64,000 bases of DNA from Maccoyibacter intestinihominis (GCF_040096355.1 NZ_JBBMEX010000001.1:62001-126000), one strand, 5' to 3'; shown: positions 33,060 to 42,921, numbered from the stretch's first letter. Notes: generated by a model not told the origin, from the letters alone. Translations and numbers: made by a program.

Positions 33060-33854
33060 ATGGAATTTCGACCATGCATAGATATCCACAATGGAAAAGT
33101 AAAGCAGATTGTGGGTGGAAGCCTCTTAGATGAGGGAAATCGTGCAAAGGAAAATTTTGTAGCAGAGCAGGATGCGGCTTTTTTTGCGAAGTTGTACCGA
33201 GAACAGGGATTAAAAGGAGGACATATCATTCTTTTAAATCCGGTGGGTTCAGAGTATTATGAAGCGACAAAAGCACAGGCAGAACTTGCATTGCAGGCAT
33301 ATCCGGGTGGTTTTCAGATCGGCGGCGGCATCACGGCAGAGAATGCGAAGGGATTTTTAGACCTTGGTGCAAGTCATGTGATCGTAACTTCCTATGTATT
33401 TAAGGATGGAAGGATCAACTATGAGAACCTGAAAAAATTAGAACAGACGGTAGGAAAAGAACATCTTGTGCTGGATCTGAGTTGCAGAAAACAAAAGGAT
33501 GACTATTATATAGTAACGGACCGCTGGCAGAAGTTTACAAAAGAGCGGGTAACAGAGCAGATTTTAGAGGAATTGTCCGGTTATGCGGCAGAGTTCTTAG
33601 TCCATGCGGTGGATGTGGAAGGAAAAGCATCCGGCATTGAAAAAGAGCTGGCATCTCTTTTAGGGAACTGGGGAAAGATCCCAATCACCTATGCAGGAGG
33701 AGTGGGAAGTTTTGATGATCTGCATCAGTTAGATATCTGTGGACACGGTAATCTGAATGTGACAATCGGAAGTGCGTTGGATTTGTTCGGCGGAACGATG
33801 GAATATAAAAAAGTAATTGATTATATAGAGAGAGCGAGGAATGGCTATGAGTAA
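33060..33854 (+). CDS. hisA: HisA-type ProFAR isomerase (eukaryote-like HIS6 form)
   Basis: The ATG at 33060 follows AAAGGAGAG and gives ~264 residues. The (beta-alpha)8 sequence MEFRPCIDIHNGKVKQIVGG and FQIGGGITAENAKGF is that of the HisA branch found in eukaryotic HIS6. These enzymes isomerise ProFAR to PRFAR in histidine synthesis. Catalytic Asp8 (CIDIHNGK) is present. No other his genes are in the window; the gene overlaps glnA instead. Histidine synthesis consumes glutamine through HisF/HisH, which may explain the neighbourhood, but that is inference. Confidence 0.88.
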   Translation: MEFRPCIDIHNGKVKQIVGGSLLDEGNRAKENFVAEQDAAFFAKLYREQGLKGGHIILLNPVGSEYYEATKAQAELALQAYPGGFQIGGGITAENAKGFLDLGASHVIVTSYVFKDGRINYENLKKLEQTVGKEHLVLDLSCRKQKDDYYIVTDRWQKFTKERVTEQILEELSGYAAEFLVHAVDVEGKASGIEKELASLLGNWGKIPITYAGGVGSFDDLHQLDICGHGNLNVTIGSALDLFGGTMEYKKVIDYIERARNGYE

Positions 33855-35178
33855 GTATACCAAGAAGGATATCATACGTTTAGTGGAAGAAGAAGATGTG
33901 GAATTTATCCGTTTGCAGTTTACGGATATGTTTGGAACTATGAAAAATGTAGCGATTACCAGCAATCAGTTAGAGAAAGCCTTAGAGAACGGCTGTATGT
34001 TTGACGGTTCTTCCATCGAAGGCTTTGTACGCATTGAGGAGTCCGATATGTATCTTTACCCGGATTTGGACACCTTTGCAATTTTTCCATGGAGACCGCA
34101 GCAGGGCAAGGTGGCGCGTATCATCTGTGATGTCTACCGGCCGGATGGCAAGCCGTTTGCAGGCGACCCTCGGTATGTGCTTCGCCGTGTGGTAGAAGAA
34201 GCGAAAGAGATGGGATATACTTTAAATGTAGGACCGGAGTGTGAATTTTTCTTATTTCATACCGACGATGATGGTCAGCCGACCACGATTTCTCATGAAA
34301 AAGCAGGATATTTTGACCTTGGACCGATTGATTTAGGTGAAAATGCCAGAAGAGATATGGTGTTGACGTTAGAGGATATGGGATTTGAGATAGAAGCCTC
34401 CCATCATGAAGCCGCACCGGCACAGCATGAGATAGATTTTAAATATGATGAAGCAATTGCCACCGCAGACAATATCATGACCTTTAAATTAGCAGTGAAA
34501 ACGATCGCAAAACGCCACGGACTGTTTGCAAGTTTTATGCCAAAACCAAAGTATGGGATTAATGGTTCCGGCATGCACATCAATATGTCCTTAGAAAAAG
34601 ATGGAAAAAATATTTTCTTTGATGAAAACGATCAAATGCAGCTCAGCAAAGAAGCGTATTATTTTATCGGAGGAATTATGGAGCATGTCAAGGGAATGAC
34701 AGCGATCACAAATCCACTGGTCAATTCTTATAAACGTTTAGTACCGGGCTATGAGGCACCGATCTATATTGCCTGGTCAGCCACAAACCGCAGTCCGTTG
34801 ATCCGTATTCCGGCAGCCCGCGGTGAGGGAACCAGAGTGGAGCTTCGCTGTCCGGACCCATCGGCAAATCCATATTTAGCACTTGCTGTATGTCTTGCAG
34901 CGGGATTAGACGGTATCCGTAAACAGATCATGCCGCCGGCAGCAGTGGTAAAAAATGTATATGAAATGCGTTTAGATGAAAAAAAGGCAGAAGGGATCGA
35001 AGCACTTCCGGCAACTTTAAGTGAGGCGGTAGAGGAATTAGAAAAAGACGAATATATTTTAGAAGTTTTAGGCGAGCATATCAGCCGTAATTACATTGCC
35101 GCAAAACGTACAGAATGGGCAGAATACACATCACAGGTAACAGACTGGGAGATTGAGCAGTACCTGTATAAAATTTAG
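33847..35178 (+). CDS. glnA: Glutamine synthetase, type I
   Basis: The ATG at 33847 lies 6 bases after GAGGA; the ATG at 33841 has no spacing. At ~443 residues it matches the GSI-alpha class of Firmicutes. Signatures are DGSSIEGF, the ATP/Mg region GPECEFFLFHT, GSGMHINMSLEKDG, RLVPGYEAPIYIAWSATNRS and the loop IPAARGEGTRVELR. It lacks an evident adenylylation-site Tyr motif, as expected for the alpha class. The next gene is an ANTAR antiterminator, a known arrangement for nitrogen control in Clostridia. Confidence 0.96.
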   Translation: MSKYTKKDIIRLVEEEDVEFIRLQFTDMFGTMKNVAITSNQLEKALENGCMFDGSSIEGFVRIEESDMYLYPDLDTFAIFPWRPQQGKVARIICDVYRPDGKPFAGDPRYVLRRVVEEAKEMGYTLNVGPECEFFLFHTDDDGQPTTISHEKAGYFDLGPIDLGENARRDMVLTLEDMGFEIEASHHEAAPAQHEIDFKYDEAIATADNIMTFKLAVKTIAKRHGLFASFMPKPKYGINGSGMHINMSLEKDGKNIFFDENDQMQLSKEAYYFIGGIMEHVKGMTAITNPLVNSYKRLVPGYEAPIYIAWSATNRSPLIRIPAARGEGTRVELRCPDPSANPYLALAVCLAAGLDGIRKQIMPPAAVVKNVYEMRLDEKKAEGIEALPATLSEAVEELEKDEYILEVLGEHISRNYIAAKRTEWAEYTSQVTDWEIEQYLYKI

Positions 35179-35226
35179 CAGGAAAACGAAGATGATATAC
35201 ACAGTAGGATAGGAACGGATGATAAG

Positions 35227-35772
35227 ATGAATGTGGTAATAGCTTTTCCTAAAATTGAAAACGCGAAAAGCATCCGAAGCATTCTTATGAAAAGTGGTTA
35301 TCAGGTGGATGCAGTCTGCACGACAGGGGGTCAGGCGCTGCAGAATGTAAATGCCTTAGATGGGGGAATCTTAATCTGCGGATATCGTTTTGCCGATATG
35401 ATGTGCAGTGAGCTCCAGGCATATCTTCCTGCAAATTTTGAGATGCTGTTAGTCGGCTCTCAGAGTAATACCATGAATAGGGATGTCTCAGATGTGGTAT
35501 GTCTCTCTATGCCGTTAAAAGTTCATGAACTGTTGCAGACCGTCGAGATGATGGCGTATACTTATGAAAAGAAGAGAAAGAAACGGCGTGCACAGCCCAA
35601 AGAACGTACCGAGGAAGAAAAAAAGCTGATATTAAATGCAAAAAAACTTCTCATGGAACGGAACCAGATGAGTGAAGAGGAAGCACACCGTTATATACAA
35701 AAGAGCAGCATGGACACCGGTACCAGCATTGTGGAGACCGCACAGATGGTACTCAGTCTGATGAGTGTATAA
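35227..35772 (+). CDS. ANTAR-domain antitermination regulator (NitR-like)
   Basis: The 181-residue protein has a degenerate receiver-like N-terminal domain (no phosphoacceptor Asp at the expected place), a coiled segment (~residues 115-130, KKRKKRRAQ) and a C-terminal ANTAR domain (EEEKKLILNAKKLLMERN, MSEEEAHRYIQKSSMD). ANTAR proteins bind paired hexaloop hairpins in leaders and prevent termination. Position right after glnA suggests glutamine/nitrogen control in the manner of clostridial NitR. No paired-hexaloop leader is visible before glnA, which overlaps hisA. Confidence 0.85.
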   Translation: MNVVIAFPKIENAKSIRSILMKSGYQVDAVCTTGGQALQNVNALDGGILICGYRFADMMCSELQAYLPANFEMLLVGSQSNTMNRDVSDVVCLSMPLKVHELLQTVEMMAYTYEKKRKKRRAQPKERTEEEKKLILNAKKLLMERNQMSEEEAHRYIQKSSMDTGTSIVETAQMVLSLMSV

Positions 35773-35789
35773 TAGAAGGAGTGATGGAT

Positions 35790-36623
35790 ATGAAATTTAC
35801 AAAGATGCAGGGAATCGGAAATGATTATGTATATGTGAATTGTTTTGAAGAAAAGGTGGAAGATCCGGCAGCGCTTGCCAAGTTCGTAAGCGACAGACAT
35901 TTTGGAATCGGTTCCGACGGATTGATTTTGATAAAACCTTCTAAAAACGCAGATTTTACCATGGACATGTATAATGCAGACGGTTCACAGGGTGAAATGT
36001 GTGGAAACGGGATTCGTTGTGTGGCAAAATATGTCTATGATAAAGGATTGACGGATCAGCAGCAGATTTCGATAGAGACATTAGCAGGGATCAAATATCT
36101 GGATCTGACGGTGGAGGACGGAAAGGTCGTTCTTGTCCGTGTGGATATGGGAGAGCCGGAGCTGATCGCAGAAAAGATTCCGGTAATCGCAGACAGTGAG
36201 AAAGTTATTGATGCACCGATAGAAATTGACGGAACAACCTATCATATGACTTGCGTATCTATGGGAAATCCACATTGTGTGGTCTTTATGGATGATGTGG
36301 AGAATTTTGAGATCGAAAAAACAGGTCCGTTATTTGAAAATTATAAAGATTTTCCAAAACGGATCAATACAGAGTTTGTAAAAGTCATTGATGAGCATAC
36401 CTTGCAGATGCGTGTGTGGGAGCGTGGTTCAGGCGAGACACTTGCCTGCGGAACCGGAGCCTGCGCAACTGCCGTGGCAGCAGTGCTGAACGGACATTGT
36501 AATGGAGAAATCCTGATCCATCTGCTGGGAGGAGATTTAAAGATTGAATGGGACAAAGAGACGAACCATGTATTTATGACAGGTCCGGCAGCCATTTCTT
36601 TCGAGGGAGAGATCAATCTGTAG
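35790..36623 (+). CDS. dapF: Diaminopimelate epimerase
   Basis: The ATG at 35790 is spaced 9 bases from GAAGGA and gives ~277 residues beginning MKFTKMQGIGNDYVYV. It converts LL- to meso-diaminopimelate. The two catalytic cysteines are in MCGNGIRCVAKY and ETLACGTGACATA. The next gene, dapL, makes its substrate, so the two form a lysine/peptidoglycan precursor pair. Confidence 0.96.
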   Translation: MKFTKMQGIGNDYVYVNCFEEKVEDPAALAKFVSDRHFGIGSDGLILIKPSKNADFTMDMYNADGSQGEMCGNGIRCVAKYVYDKGLTDQQQISIETLAGIKYLDLTVEDGKVVLVRVDMGEPELIAEKIPVIADSEKVIDAPIEIDGTTYHMTCVSMGNPHCVVFMDDVENFEIEKTGPLFENYKDFPKRINTEFVKVIDEHTLQMRVWERGSGETLACGTGACATAVAAVLNGHCNGEILIHLLGGDLKIEWDKETNHVFMTGPAAISFEGEINL

Positions 36624-36664
36624 AATATTTAAATACTAATCAAACAAGAAAAGAGGAGAAGATT

Positions 36665-37879
36665 ATGTTTCAAGTAAATGACAATTTTCAGAAGTTACCG
36701 GGAAGCTATTTATTTAGCACGATTGCAAAAAAAGTCAGTGCATATCAGCAGGAAAATCCGGACAAGAACCTGATCCGTTTAGGTATCGGTGATGTAACAC
36801 AGCCACTTGCACCGGCGATCATCAAAGCACTTCATGCAGCCGTAGATGAGATGGGAGCAGCAGAGACCTTCCATGGATATGCACCGGATTTAGGCTATGA
36901 ATTTTTAAGAAGTGCCATTGCAAAAAATGATTATGAATCCCGCGGATGTGATATTAGTGCAGATGAGATTTTTGTATCTGACGGAGCAAAATGTGATTCT
37001 TCCAATATTCAGGAGTTATTCTCTGCGGATTGTAAGATTGCAGTCTGTGACCCGGTTTATCCGGTTTATGTAGATTCCAATGTCATGGCAGGAAGAACCG
37101 GAGTCTATGATGCAAAGACCGAGATGTGGAGCAATGTCATCTATATGCCATGTACCATGGAAAACGGATTTGTACCGGAATTTCCAAAAGAGACACCGGA
37201 TGTCATTTATCTGTGTCTGCCAAATAACCCGACCGGTACGACGATCACAAAATCCCAGTTACAGGAATGGGTAGATTATGCAAACAAAAATGGTGCGATC
37301 ATTATCTATGATGCAGCATATGAAGCATATATTTCAGAAGATGATGTGGCACATTCCATTTATGAATGTGAAGGAGCAAAGACCTGTGCGATCGAAATCA
37401 GAAGTTTTTCTAAAAACGCAGGATTTACAGGAGTCAGACTTGGTTTTACGGTCGTACCAAAAGATCTGAAACGTCAGGATGTTTCCCTTCATGGTATGTG
37501 GGCAAGACGTCACGGAACAAAATTCAACGGTGCACCATATATCATCCAGCGTGCAGGAGAAGCCGTATATTCAGAAGAAGGAAAAGCACAGTTAAAAGAA
37601 CAGGTTGCTTACTATATGAAAAATGCATCTGTGATTAAATCAGGATTACAGGAAGCAGGCTATACGGTATTTGGTGGTGTGAACGCACCGTATATCTGGT
37701 TAAAGACACCGGATCAGATGAATTCATGGGAGTTCTTTGACTATCTGTTAGCAAATGCGAATGTCGTTGGAACACCGGGTTCAGGATTTGGACCAAGCGG
37801 AGAAGGATATTTCCGACTGACTGCATTTGGAAGCTATGAGAACACGGTAGCAGCATTAGAGCGGATCAAGAAAATGTAA
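36665..37879 (+). CDS. dapL: LL-diaminopimelate aminotransferase
   Basis: The ATG at 36665 follows AAGAGGAG. The 404-residue fold-type I aminotransferase matches the DapL family from the start (FQVNDNFQKLPGSYLFSTIA; RLGIGDVTQPL) and has the PLP lysine in RSFSKNAGFTGVRLG. It converts tetrahydrodipicolinate to LL-DAP in one step, bypassing the succinylase/acetylase routes. Together with dapF it completes meso-DAP synthesis from tetrahydrodipicolinate. Confidence 0.96.
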   Translation: MFQVNDNFQKLPGSYLFSTIAKKVSAYQQENPDKNLIRLGIGDVTQPLAPAIIKALHAAVDEMGAAETFHGYAPDLGYEFLRSAIAKNDYESRGCDISADEIFVSDGAKCDSSNIQELFSADCKIAVCDPVYPVYVDSNVMAGRTGVYDAKTEMWSNVIYMPCTMENGFVPEFPKETPDVIYLCLPNNPTGTTITKSQLQEWVDYANKNGAIIIYDAAYEAYISEDDVAHSIYECEGAKTCAIEIRSFSKNAGFTGVRLGFTVVPKDLKRQDVSLHGMWARRHGTKFNGAPYIIQRAGEAVYSEEGKAQLKEQVAYYMKNASVIKSGLQEAGYTVFGGVNAPYIWLKTPDQMNSWEFFDYLLANANVVGTPGSGFGPSGEGYFRLTAFGSYENTVAALERIKKM

Positions 37880-37913
37880 AGGGGAGCTTTTTACAAAAAG
37901 GAGTTAACATTTT

Positions 37914-38663
37914 ATGTTATCGGAAGAGGAACGACAGCGAAGAAGAAGAGCGCAGCTTCGGGAGCAGAGAAGACGTGCAGCGAAGAAAAGAAGACGAAGG
38001 GCATTGCTTGCGAGAACCCTGTTTATTACAATCATTGTTCTGATTATCACAGGGGCAGTGTGCCTGATTAAGCATTTTAAAAATGCAAAAGAGACCTCTG
38101 CACAAGTTGAGCCAAAGATTGTGGAAAATCCACCGGATTATGAGGTAGACCTGTTGGATATCAACGACTATTCCAGACCGGGAATGACTTTAGAAAAAGT
38201 AAATGGCATTGTCATTCACTATACCGCAAATCCGGGAACTACGGCAAAACAGAACCGGAATTATTTTAACGGACTCAAAGATTCTAAAAAGACAAAGGCA
38301 AGTGCACATTTTGTTGTAGGGTTAGAGGGTGAAATCGTACAGTGTATTCCCTGCAACGAGATTGCCTATGCATCAAATGACAGGAACAGTGATACGATTT
38401 CGATCGAATGTTGTCATCCGGATGCAACAGGAAAATTCAATCAGGAAACGAAGGACACGCTGGTACACCTTACCGCATGGCTGATCGGGCGTTACGGACT
38501 GACGACGGATGATGTGATTCGGCATTACGATGTGACCGGCAAAAAATGTCCGCTCTATTATGTGGAGCATGAAGATGAGTGGAACAAATTCAAGGAAGAT
38601 GTAGATGCCTATATTGAAAAGAATGGCGTTCTGCCATCGGAATCAGAAAAGAATTCGCAATAG
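37914..38663 (+). CDS. Membrane-anchored N-acetylmuramoyl-L-alanine amidase
   Basis: The 249-residue protein has an extremely Arg/Lys-rich N terminus (residues 5-30), one membrane helix (~31-50), a short linker and an extracytoplasmic Amidase_2 domain. Zinc and active-site motifs are visible: IVIHYTANPGTTAKQN, SAHFVVGLEGEIVQCIP, SNDRNSDTISIECCHPD and RHYDVTGKKCPLYY (Cys replacing Asp at the third ligand place is common in this subfamily). It cleaves the lactyl-alanine amide bond of peptidoglycan. Confidence 0.88.
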   Translation: MLSEEERQRRRRAQLREQRRRAAKKRRRRALLARTLFITIIVLIITGAVCLIKHFKNAKETSAQVEPKIVENPPDYEVDLLDINDYSRPGMTLEKVNGIVIHYTANPGTTAKQNRNYFNGLKDSKKTKASAHFVVGLEGEIVQCIPCNEIAYASNDRNSDTISIECCHPDATGKFNQETKDTLVHLTAWLIGRYGLTTDDVIRHYDVTGKKCPLYYVEHEDEWNKFKEDVDAYIEKNGVLPSESEKNSQ

Positions 38664-38666
38664 AGG

Positions 38667-38695
38667 TTGCCAACCTTATCAAAATCAAGTAAAAT
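38667..38695 (+). promoter_or_regulatory. Promoter of the HEAT-methyltransferase gene
   Basis: TTGCCA (38667-38672), 17-base spacer, TAAAAT (38690-38695), 36 bases before the next start. Confidence 0.6.
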
Positions 38696-38730
38696 TGTAT
38701 TAGATAACGGCAAAAGAGAATGGAAGTCAA

Positions 38731-40212
38731 ATGTTAGAAGTAATATTAGAAGATCTGAAGAATCAGAAAGAGGTCCGCAAAAACCTGATACAAATGAAAG
38801 AACTCCTCAAAGATGAGGAAACACGAAAGGAATTGTCGGAGCTTTCTGCCGACAATTCTATATTTTTGGGATTTTTAAAAGAGGAAGATCCAAAGGTCAG
38901 GAAAAATGCGGCACTGATCCTAGGAATGACAGGTGATCAGGAAATCCTCCCTGCATTAATGGAGGCATATGAAAATGAAGAGACGCTTTTTGTAAAGAGT
39001 GACTATGTAAAGGCGATGCAGAAACTTGACTGCACAGATTACCTTACACCTTTAAAATTGCGTTTAGAAGAGCTTCAAAAGATGCAGGCAGACGAGAGTG
39101 AAAAAAAGCATATCCGAAAAGAACGGAAAGAGTTAGAAAAACTTTTAGAGCAGGAAAAGGGCAGTAAACTTCATGCCTTTTGTGGATATGACCAGCCTTG
39201 TGATATGATTCTGACAACGGACAGGGGATTTGCCCAGATGACAGCAGAACAGATTCATAAAGGCAGAAAAGCAGTGGCGGCATCCGGTGTTCGTCTTCAT
39301 ACGGAAGATTTAAAATCCGTACTGAATATCAGGACGTTTCGTGAGATACTGTTTCCGATCCACTGTAAGACGACTCTTTTACCGGAACCGGAGAAGACAG
39401 CAGAAGGACTGTTAGCGGGAGATCTACTGCAGTTGTTAGAAAGACATCTGCAGGGAGATGCACCCTATTTTTTCCGTATGCAGATATTAGCTCCGATGAC
39501 AGAGGACAAGAAAACCGTCTTTTTAAAAAAGACAGCATATATATTGGAAGAAAAAAGTGGATATAAGCTGAAAAACACACCGGGAAGATACGAAGTTGAG
39601 ATTCGTCTGATACAAAAGCGGGACGGAGATTTTCATGCATATCTAAAATTTTACACCTTGCCGATGCACCGTTTTTCTTACCGGAAAAATGCACTTGCGG
39701 TATCCATAAATCCGGCACAGGCAGCATTAATGCTCTATTTAGCCAAGCCGTATTTAAAAGAGGATGCAGCAGTGCTTGACCCGTTCTGTGGCGTGGGAAC
39801 GATGTTAATAGAACGTAACAAGGTACTTCCGGCGAGATCTTTGTACGGTATTGATATTTATGGACAGGCCATTGAAGGGGCAAGAGAAAATACCCAACTT
39901 GCGGGAGTTGAGATATCGTATATACAGAAGAATTTTTTTGATTTTACACACCGGCACAAATTCGATGAGATTGTGACGAATATGCCAACGAGAGGAAAGA
40001 AGAGCAAGGAAGAGCATGATGCATTTTATGCGGAATTTTTCCAAAAAGCAAAGCAGCATCTGAAACCGGGTGGCATGATTATCATGTATACGAATGAAGC
40101 AGGGTTTGTCAAAAAACAAATGCGGTTGAAAAAGGATATGCACCTTTTAAAAGAATATTGTATCCGTCAAAAGGAAGAATGGTATTTGTATATCATAGAG
40201 ATAGAAGAGTAA
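38731..40212 (+). CDS. HEAT-repeat plus class I (RlmL/Trm14-like) methyltransferase
   Basis: The 493-residue protein has an N-terminal helical region with a HEAT/PBS-lyase-like repeat (DPKVRKNAALILGMTG), a central region, and a C-terminal SAM-dependent domain. The latter has LDPFCGVGTMLIER, IDIYGQAIEGARENT and the catalytic N-M-P-T motif in TNMPTRGKKS, characteristic of N2-guanine RNA methyltransferases (UPF0020 group). The THUMP domain typical of RlmL/Trm14 is not evident; HEAT repeats may take its place in RNA or protein binding. Substrate is inferred from the family. Confidence 0.8.
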   Translation: MLEVILEDLKNQKEVRKNLIQMKELLKDEETRKELSELSADNSIFLGFLKEEDPKVRKNAALILGMTGDQEILPALMEAYENEETLFVKSDYVKAMQKLDCTDYLTPLKLRLEELQKMQADESEKKHIRKERKELEKLLEQEKGSKLHAFCGYDQPCDMILTTDRGFAQMTAEQIHKGRKAVAASGVRLHTEDLKSVLNIRTFREILFPIHCKTTLLPEPEKTAEGLLAGDLLQLLERHLQGDAPYFFRMQILAPMTEDKKTVFLKKTAYILEEKSGYKLKNTPGRYEVEIRLIQKRDGDFHAYLKFYTLPMHRFSYRKNALAVSINPAQAALMLYLAKPYLKEDAAVLDPFCGVGTMLIERNKVLPARSLYGIDIYGQAIEGARENTQLAGVEISYIQKNFFDFTHRHKFDEIVTNMPTRGKKSKEEHDAFYAEFFQKAKQHLKPGGMIIMYTNEAGFVKKQMRLKKDMHLLKEYCIRQKEEWYLYIIEIEE

Positions 40213-40227
40213 GGGGGCATGACACGG

Positions 40228-42882
40228 ATGGATGGACAGGAAGCAAAGAGCGGGAGAGAGTTTGCAGTATCCTTATTGGATAGTCAGATGGTTCAGATGC
40301 TTCAGGACCGGTTTTGTCTGGCAAATAATGTCTACTGTGTTTGTTTAACCAGAAGTGAAGGTGTCCTGACAAAAGCATATGGTTCTAAGAAGGAGTTAGA
40401 CTACCTGCATCAGAAGATGGGAATGGGACTTCATATTGCTTTGTTAAAACGTCTGATCGAAAATGATATCGAAGAAGTTGTGGAGCAGGAGTTAGAAGAA
40501 GACTACCTGAAAATGTGTGCACTTTCCATTAAGATTGGTGGAGAGACCGTGGCAATCTGGGTAGTGTTAGCTGTGTTAGAAGAACCGGGAATCCATGGAG
40601 AGGATGTTCCGCCTTATATCAAGACAACGACAACGGAGCGTTTTTATTCTTCCATCAGCTTTTTAGAGAGTCTGACGAAGCAGTATTTTGCCGTGAAGCT
40701 GGAAGAAGTCATTGCACAGGAAGCATTTATCAAGAGCCATGAATCGGAAGAGAAAATGAAAGCCGAGCTTAGAAGAAGCGAGGTCATGACACATATTGTC
40801 TCAAAATTAGAGAGTGAGGACTCTTTTGCAGACATTGTGGAAAATATCTTAGAGTCGGTCTGTGGATATTTAGATATCAGTGCAGCGAGCATGCTTCAGA
40901 TTGATGATAAGAATCAGATGATGAACATGATCTGCTATTATGGATTCCATGACCCGGAGCAGGTAAAAACGATGCGGCATCTGCCGTTAGAGGAAGTGCC
41001 GTGGGCAAACGGAAAACCATATCTGATCTCTTCAGATACTTATCTGCCGGAAAATTTCTTAAAATATTTCCAGACCTACCACAGACGTGCGGGAATCTTT
41101 CTGCCATTGGGTGTCAATGAAAAATCCGGCATGTATTTGGCCTTTGTAGAGGAGTGTTTTCCAAGGGTCTGGTCACAGGAAGAGATCAAGTTTTTAAATG
41201 ATGTCAAACAGATCGTACAGAGCATTTTAGTAAAGCGTATTACAAAGAATTCATTAGCAAGCTCCTATGCATCATTAGAGGCAATCTTAGAAAATATGGG
41301 ATGCGGAGTCTGTGTGGCAGATATCAAGCAGGAAAAATCACTGTATGCAAACTGCAAATTCCGTGAGTTGTTCCGCAACTTTTTAAGTACACACAGCTTA
41401 GAAGATCTGATCCATAAATACAAACCGAACGGATTGGCAGCACAGCAGAAGACAGAGATGTATATACCGGATTCTAACCGCTGGTATGATGTGCGGTTTG
41501 CAAATATCAACTGGGTAGACGGAAAGAGTGTGACTCTTTGTACCGTCTATGATGTAACCGATAAGAAGCTGTATCAGCAAAAGATTGAAAAGCAGGCAAA
41601 CAACGACTTTTTGACCGGTCTGTTTAACCGTATGCGCTGTGAGCAGGATTTAAAAATGTATATCCGGACTGCAAAAGAACAGAAGACGGAAGGTGCACTG
41701 TTATACATTGATCTGGATGATTTTAAACATATCAATGACGGACTGGGTCATCAGTACGGAGATATTCTCTTAAAGGCACTCTCTAACAGTTTGCGCAGGA
41801 TCAAGGGCATTGAGGACAGTTGTTACCGTATGGGCGGTGATGAATTTATCATCATTGTCAAGCCGGAACAATATGACCGGTTAGAGCAGATCATAGAGGA
41901 AGTACAGGCAATCTTCAACAAGCCATGGTTCTTACACAGTGCAGACTATTACTGTACGATGAGTATGGGTGTAGTCCGTTTTCCAAAGGATGCCAATACC
42001 GTAACAGATCTGATCAAGAAAGCGGATATTTCCCTCTATGAAGCGAAAAAGGGTGGAAAGAACCGTGTGGAATATTACGGTGGAGATGGAGAAGATACGG
42101 CTTCAAGACGTCTGGATATGGAAAAGAACATGCGTGATGCAACAGCAAATTCCTGCGAGGAATTTGAGGTCTATTATCAGCCTGTCATCGATATTTCCGG
42201 CGAAAAAGAACGCTGCTCCGGTGTGGAGGCACTGGTACGCTGGAATTCAGGAAAAATGGGAATGGTCGGACCGGGAGAATTTATCCCGCTTGCAGAGTAT
42301 TTAGGTCTGATCAATCCGATCGGAGATTTTGTACTGCGGAAGGCATGTGAAAAATGCAAATACTGGAATGATATGGGACATCTGGAGTACCGCATCAACG
42401 TAAACCTTTCTGTCGTACAGCTTTTACAGAATGATATTGTGGAACGCATCCGCACTGTATTAGAAGAGACCAAGATGCGACCGGAGAATCTGACTCTGGA
42501 GGTTACCGAGAGCCTTGCGATCAACGATATCGGACGAATGAAGAAGGTATTGAGTAAGATCAAAGAGCTTGGAGCTTTGATCGCACTGGATGATTTTGGA
42601 ACCGGATATTCTTCCTTAAGTCATATCCGTGAACTTCCGATTGATATTATTAAAATCGACCGATGCTTTGTGATTGATTTAGGAAAAGATGACTATGCAG
42701 AGACCTTTGTGCGGATGGTTGCAGAGCTTGCAGATACCATTGGAGTGCGGATGTGCGTAGAAGGTGTAGAGGATGATGGTCAGCTTCAGATTTTAAAGGA
42801 TATGAAGAAGGTGCAGTATATTCAGGGTTACTATTATGACAAGTCGCTTACGGAAGAGGCATTTGAGAAAAAATATCTGTAG
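40228..42882 (+). CDS. GAF-PAS-GGDEF-EAL cyclic-di-GMP protein
   Basis: The ATG at 40228 lies 9 bases after AAGGGGG. The ~884-residue protein is cytoplasmic and has an N-terminal PocR-like/sensor region (~15-130), GAF (~190-340), PAS (~350-445), GGDEF (~455-610) and EAL (~635-880). The cyclase motif is intact (MGGDEFIII) and the inhibitory-site Asp is present, but the Arg of RxxD is Gly (GIED). The EAL domain keeps EALVRW, NVNLSVVQL, LTLEVTES, LDDFGTGYSS and KIDRCF. Both activities are therefore plausible, the cyclase without classic product inhibition. A hairpin terminator follows. Confidence 0.92.
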   Translation: MDGQEAKSGREFAVSLLDSQMVQMLQDRFCLANNVYCVCLTRSEGVLTKAYGSKKELDYLHQKMGMGLHIALLKRLIENDIEEVVEQELEEDYLKMCALSIKIGGETVAIWVVLAVLEEPGIHGEDVPPYIKTTTTERFYSSISFLESLTKQYFAVKLEEVIAQEAFIKSHESEEKMKAELRRSEVMTHIVSKLESEDSFADIVENILESVCGYLDISAASMLQIDDKNQMMNMICYYGFHDPEQVKTMRHLPLEEVPWANGKPYLISSDTYLPENFLKYFQTYHRRAGIFLPLGVNEKSGMYLAFVEECFPRVWSQEEIKFLNDVKQIVQSILVKRITKNSLASSYASLEAILENMGCGVCVADIKQEKSLYANCKFRELFRNFLSTHSLEDLIHKYKPNGLAAQQKTEMYIPDSNRWYDVRFANINWVDGKSVTLCTVYDVTDKKLYQQKIEKQANNDFLTGLFNRMRCEQDLKMYIRTAKEQKTEGALLYIDLDDFKHINDGLGHQYGDILLKALSNSLRRIKGIEDSCYRMGGDEFIIIVKPEQYDRLEQIIEEVQAIFNKPWFLHSADYYCTMSMGVVRFPKDANTVTDLIKKADISLYEAKKGGKNRVEYYGGDGEDTASRRLDMEKNMRDATANSCEEFEVYYQPVIDISGEKERCSGVEALVRWNSGKMGMVGPGEFIPLAEYLGLINPIGDFVLRKACEKCKYWNDMGHLEYRINVNLSVVQLLQNDIVERIRTVLEETKMRPENLTLEVTESLAINDIGRMKKVLSKIKELGALIALDDFGTGYSSLSHIRELPIDIIKIDRCFVIDLGKDDYAETFVRMVAELADTIGVRMCVEGVEDDGQLQILKDMKKVQYIQGYYYDKSLTEEAFEKKYL

Positions 42883-42889
42883 AATGGAT

Positions 42890-42921
42890 GGGGCGCATTA
42901 CATCTTAGATGTAATGTGCCC
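42890..42921 (+). terminator. Terminator of the GGDEF-EAL gene, inside the convergent gene's 3' end
   Basis: GGGCGCATTACAT pairs with ATGTAATGTGCCC (one wobble) and is followed by AATATTTTT. It overlaps the last codons and stop of the nucleoid-associated protein gene. Confidence 0.75.
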
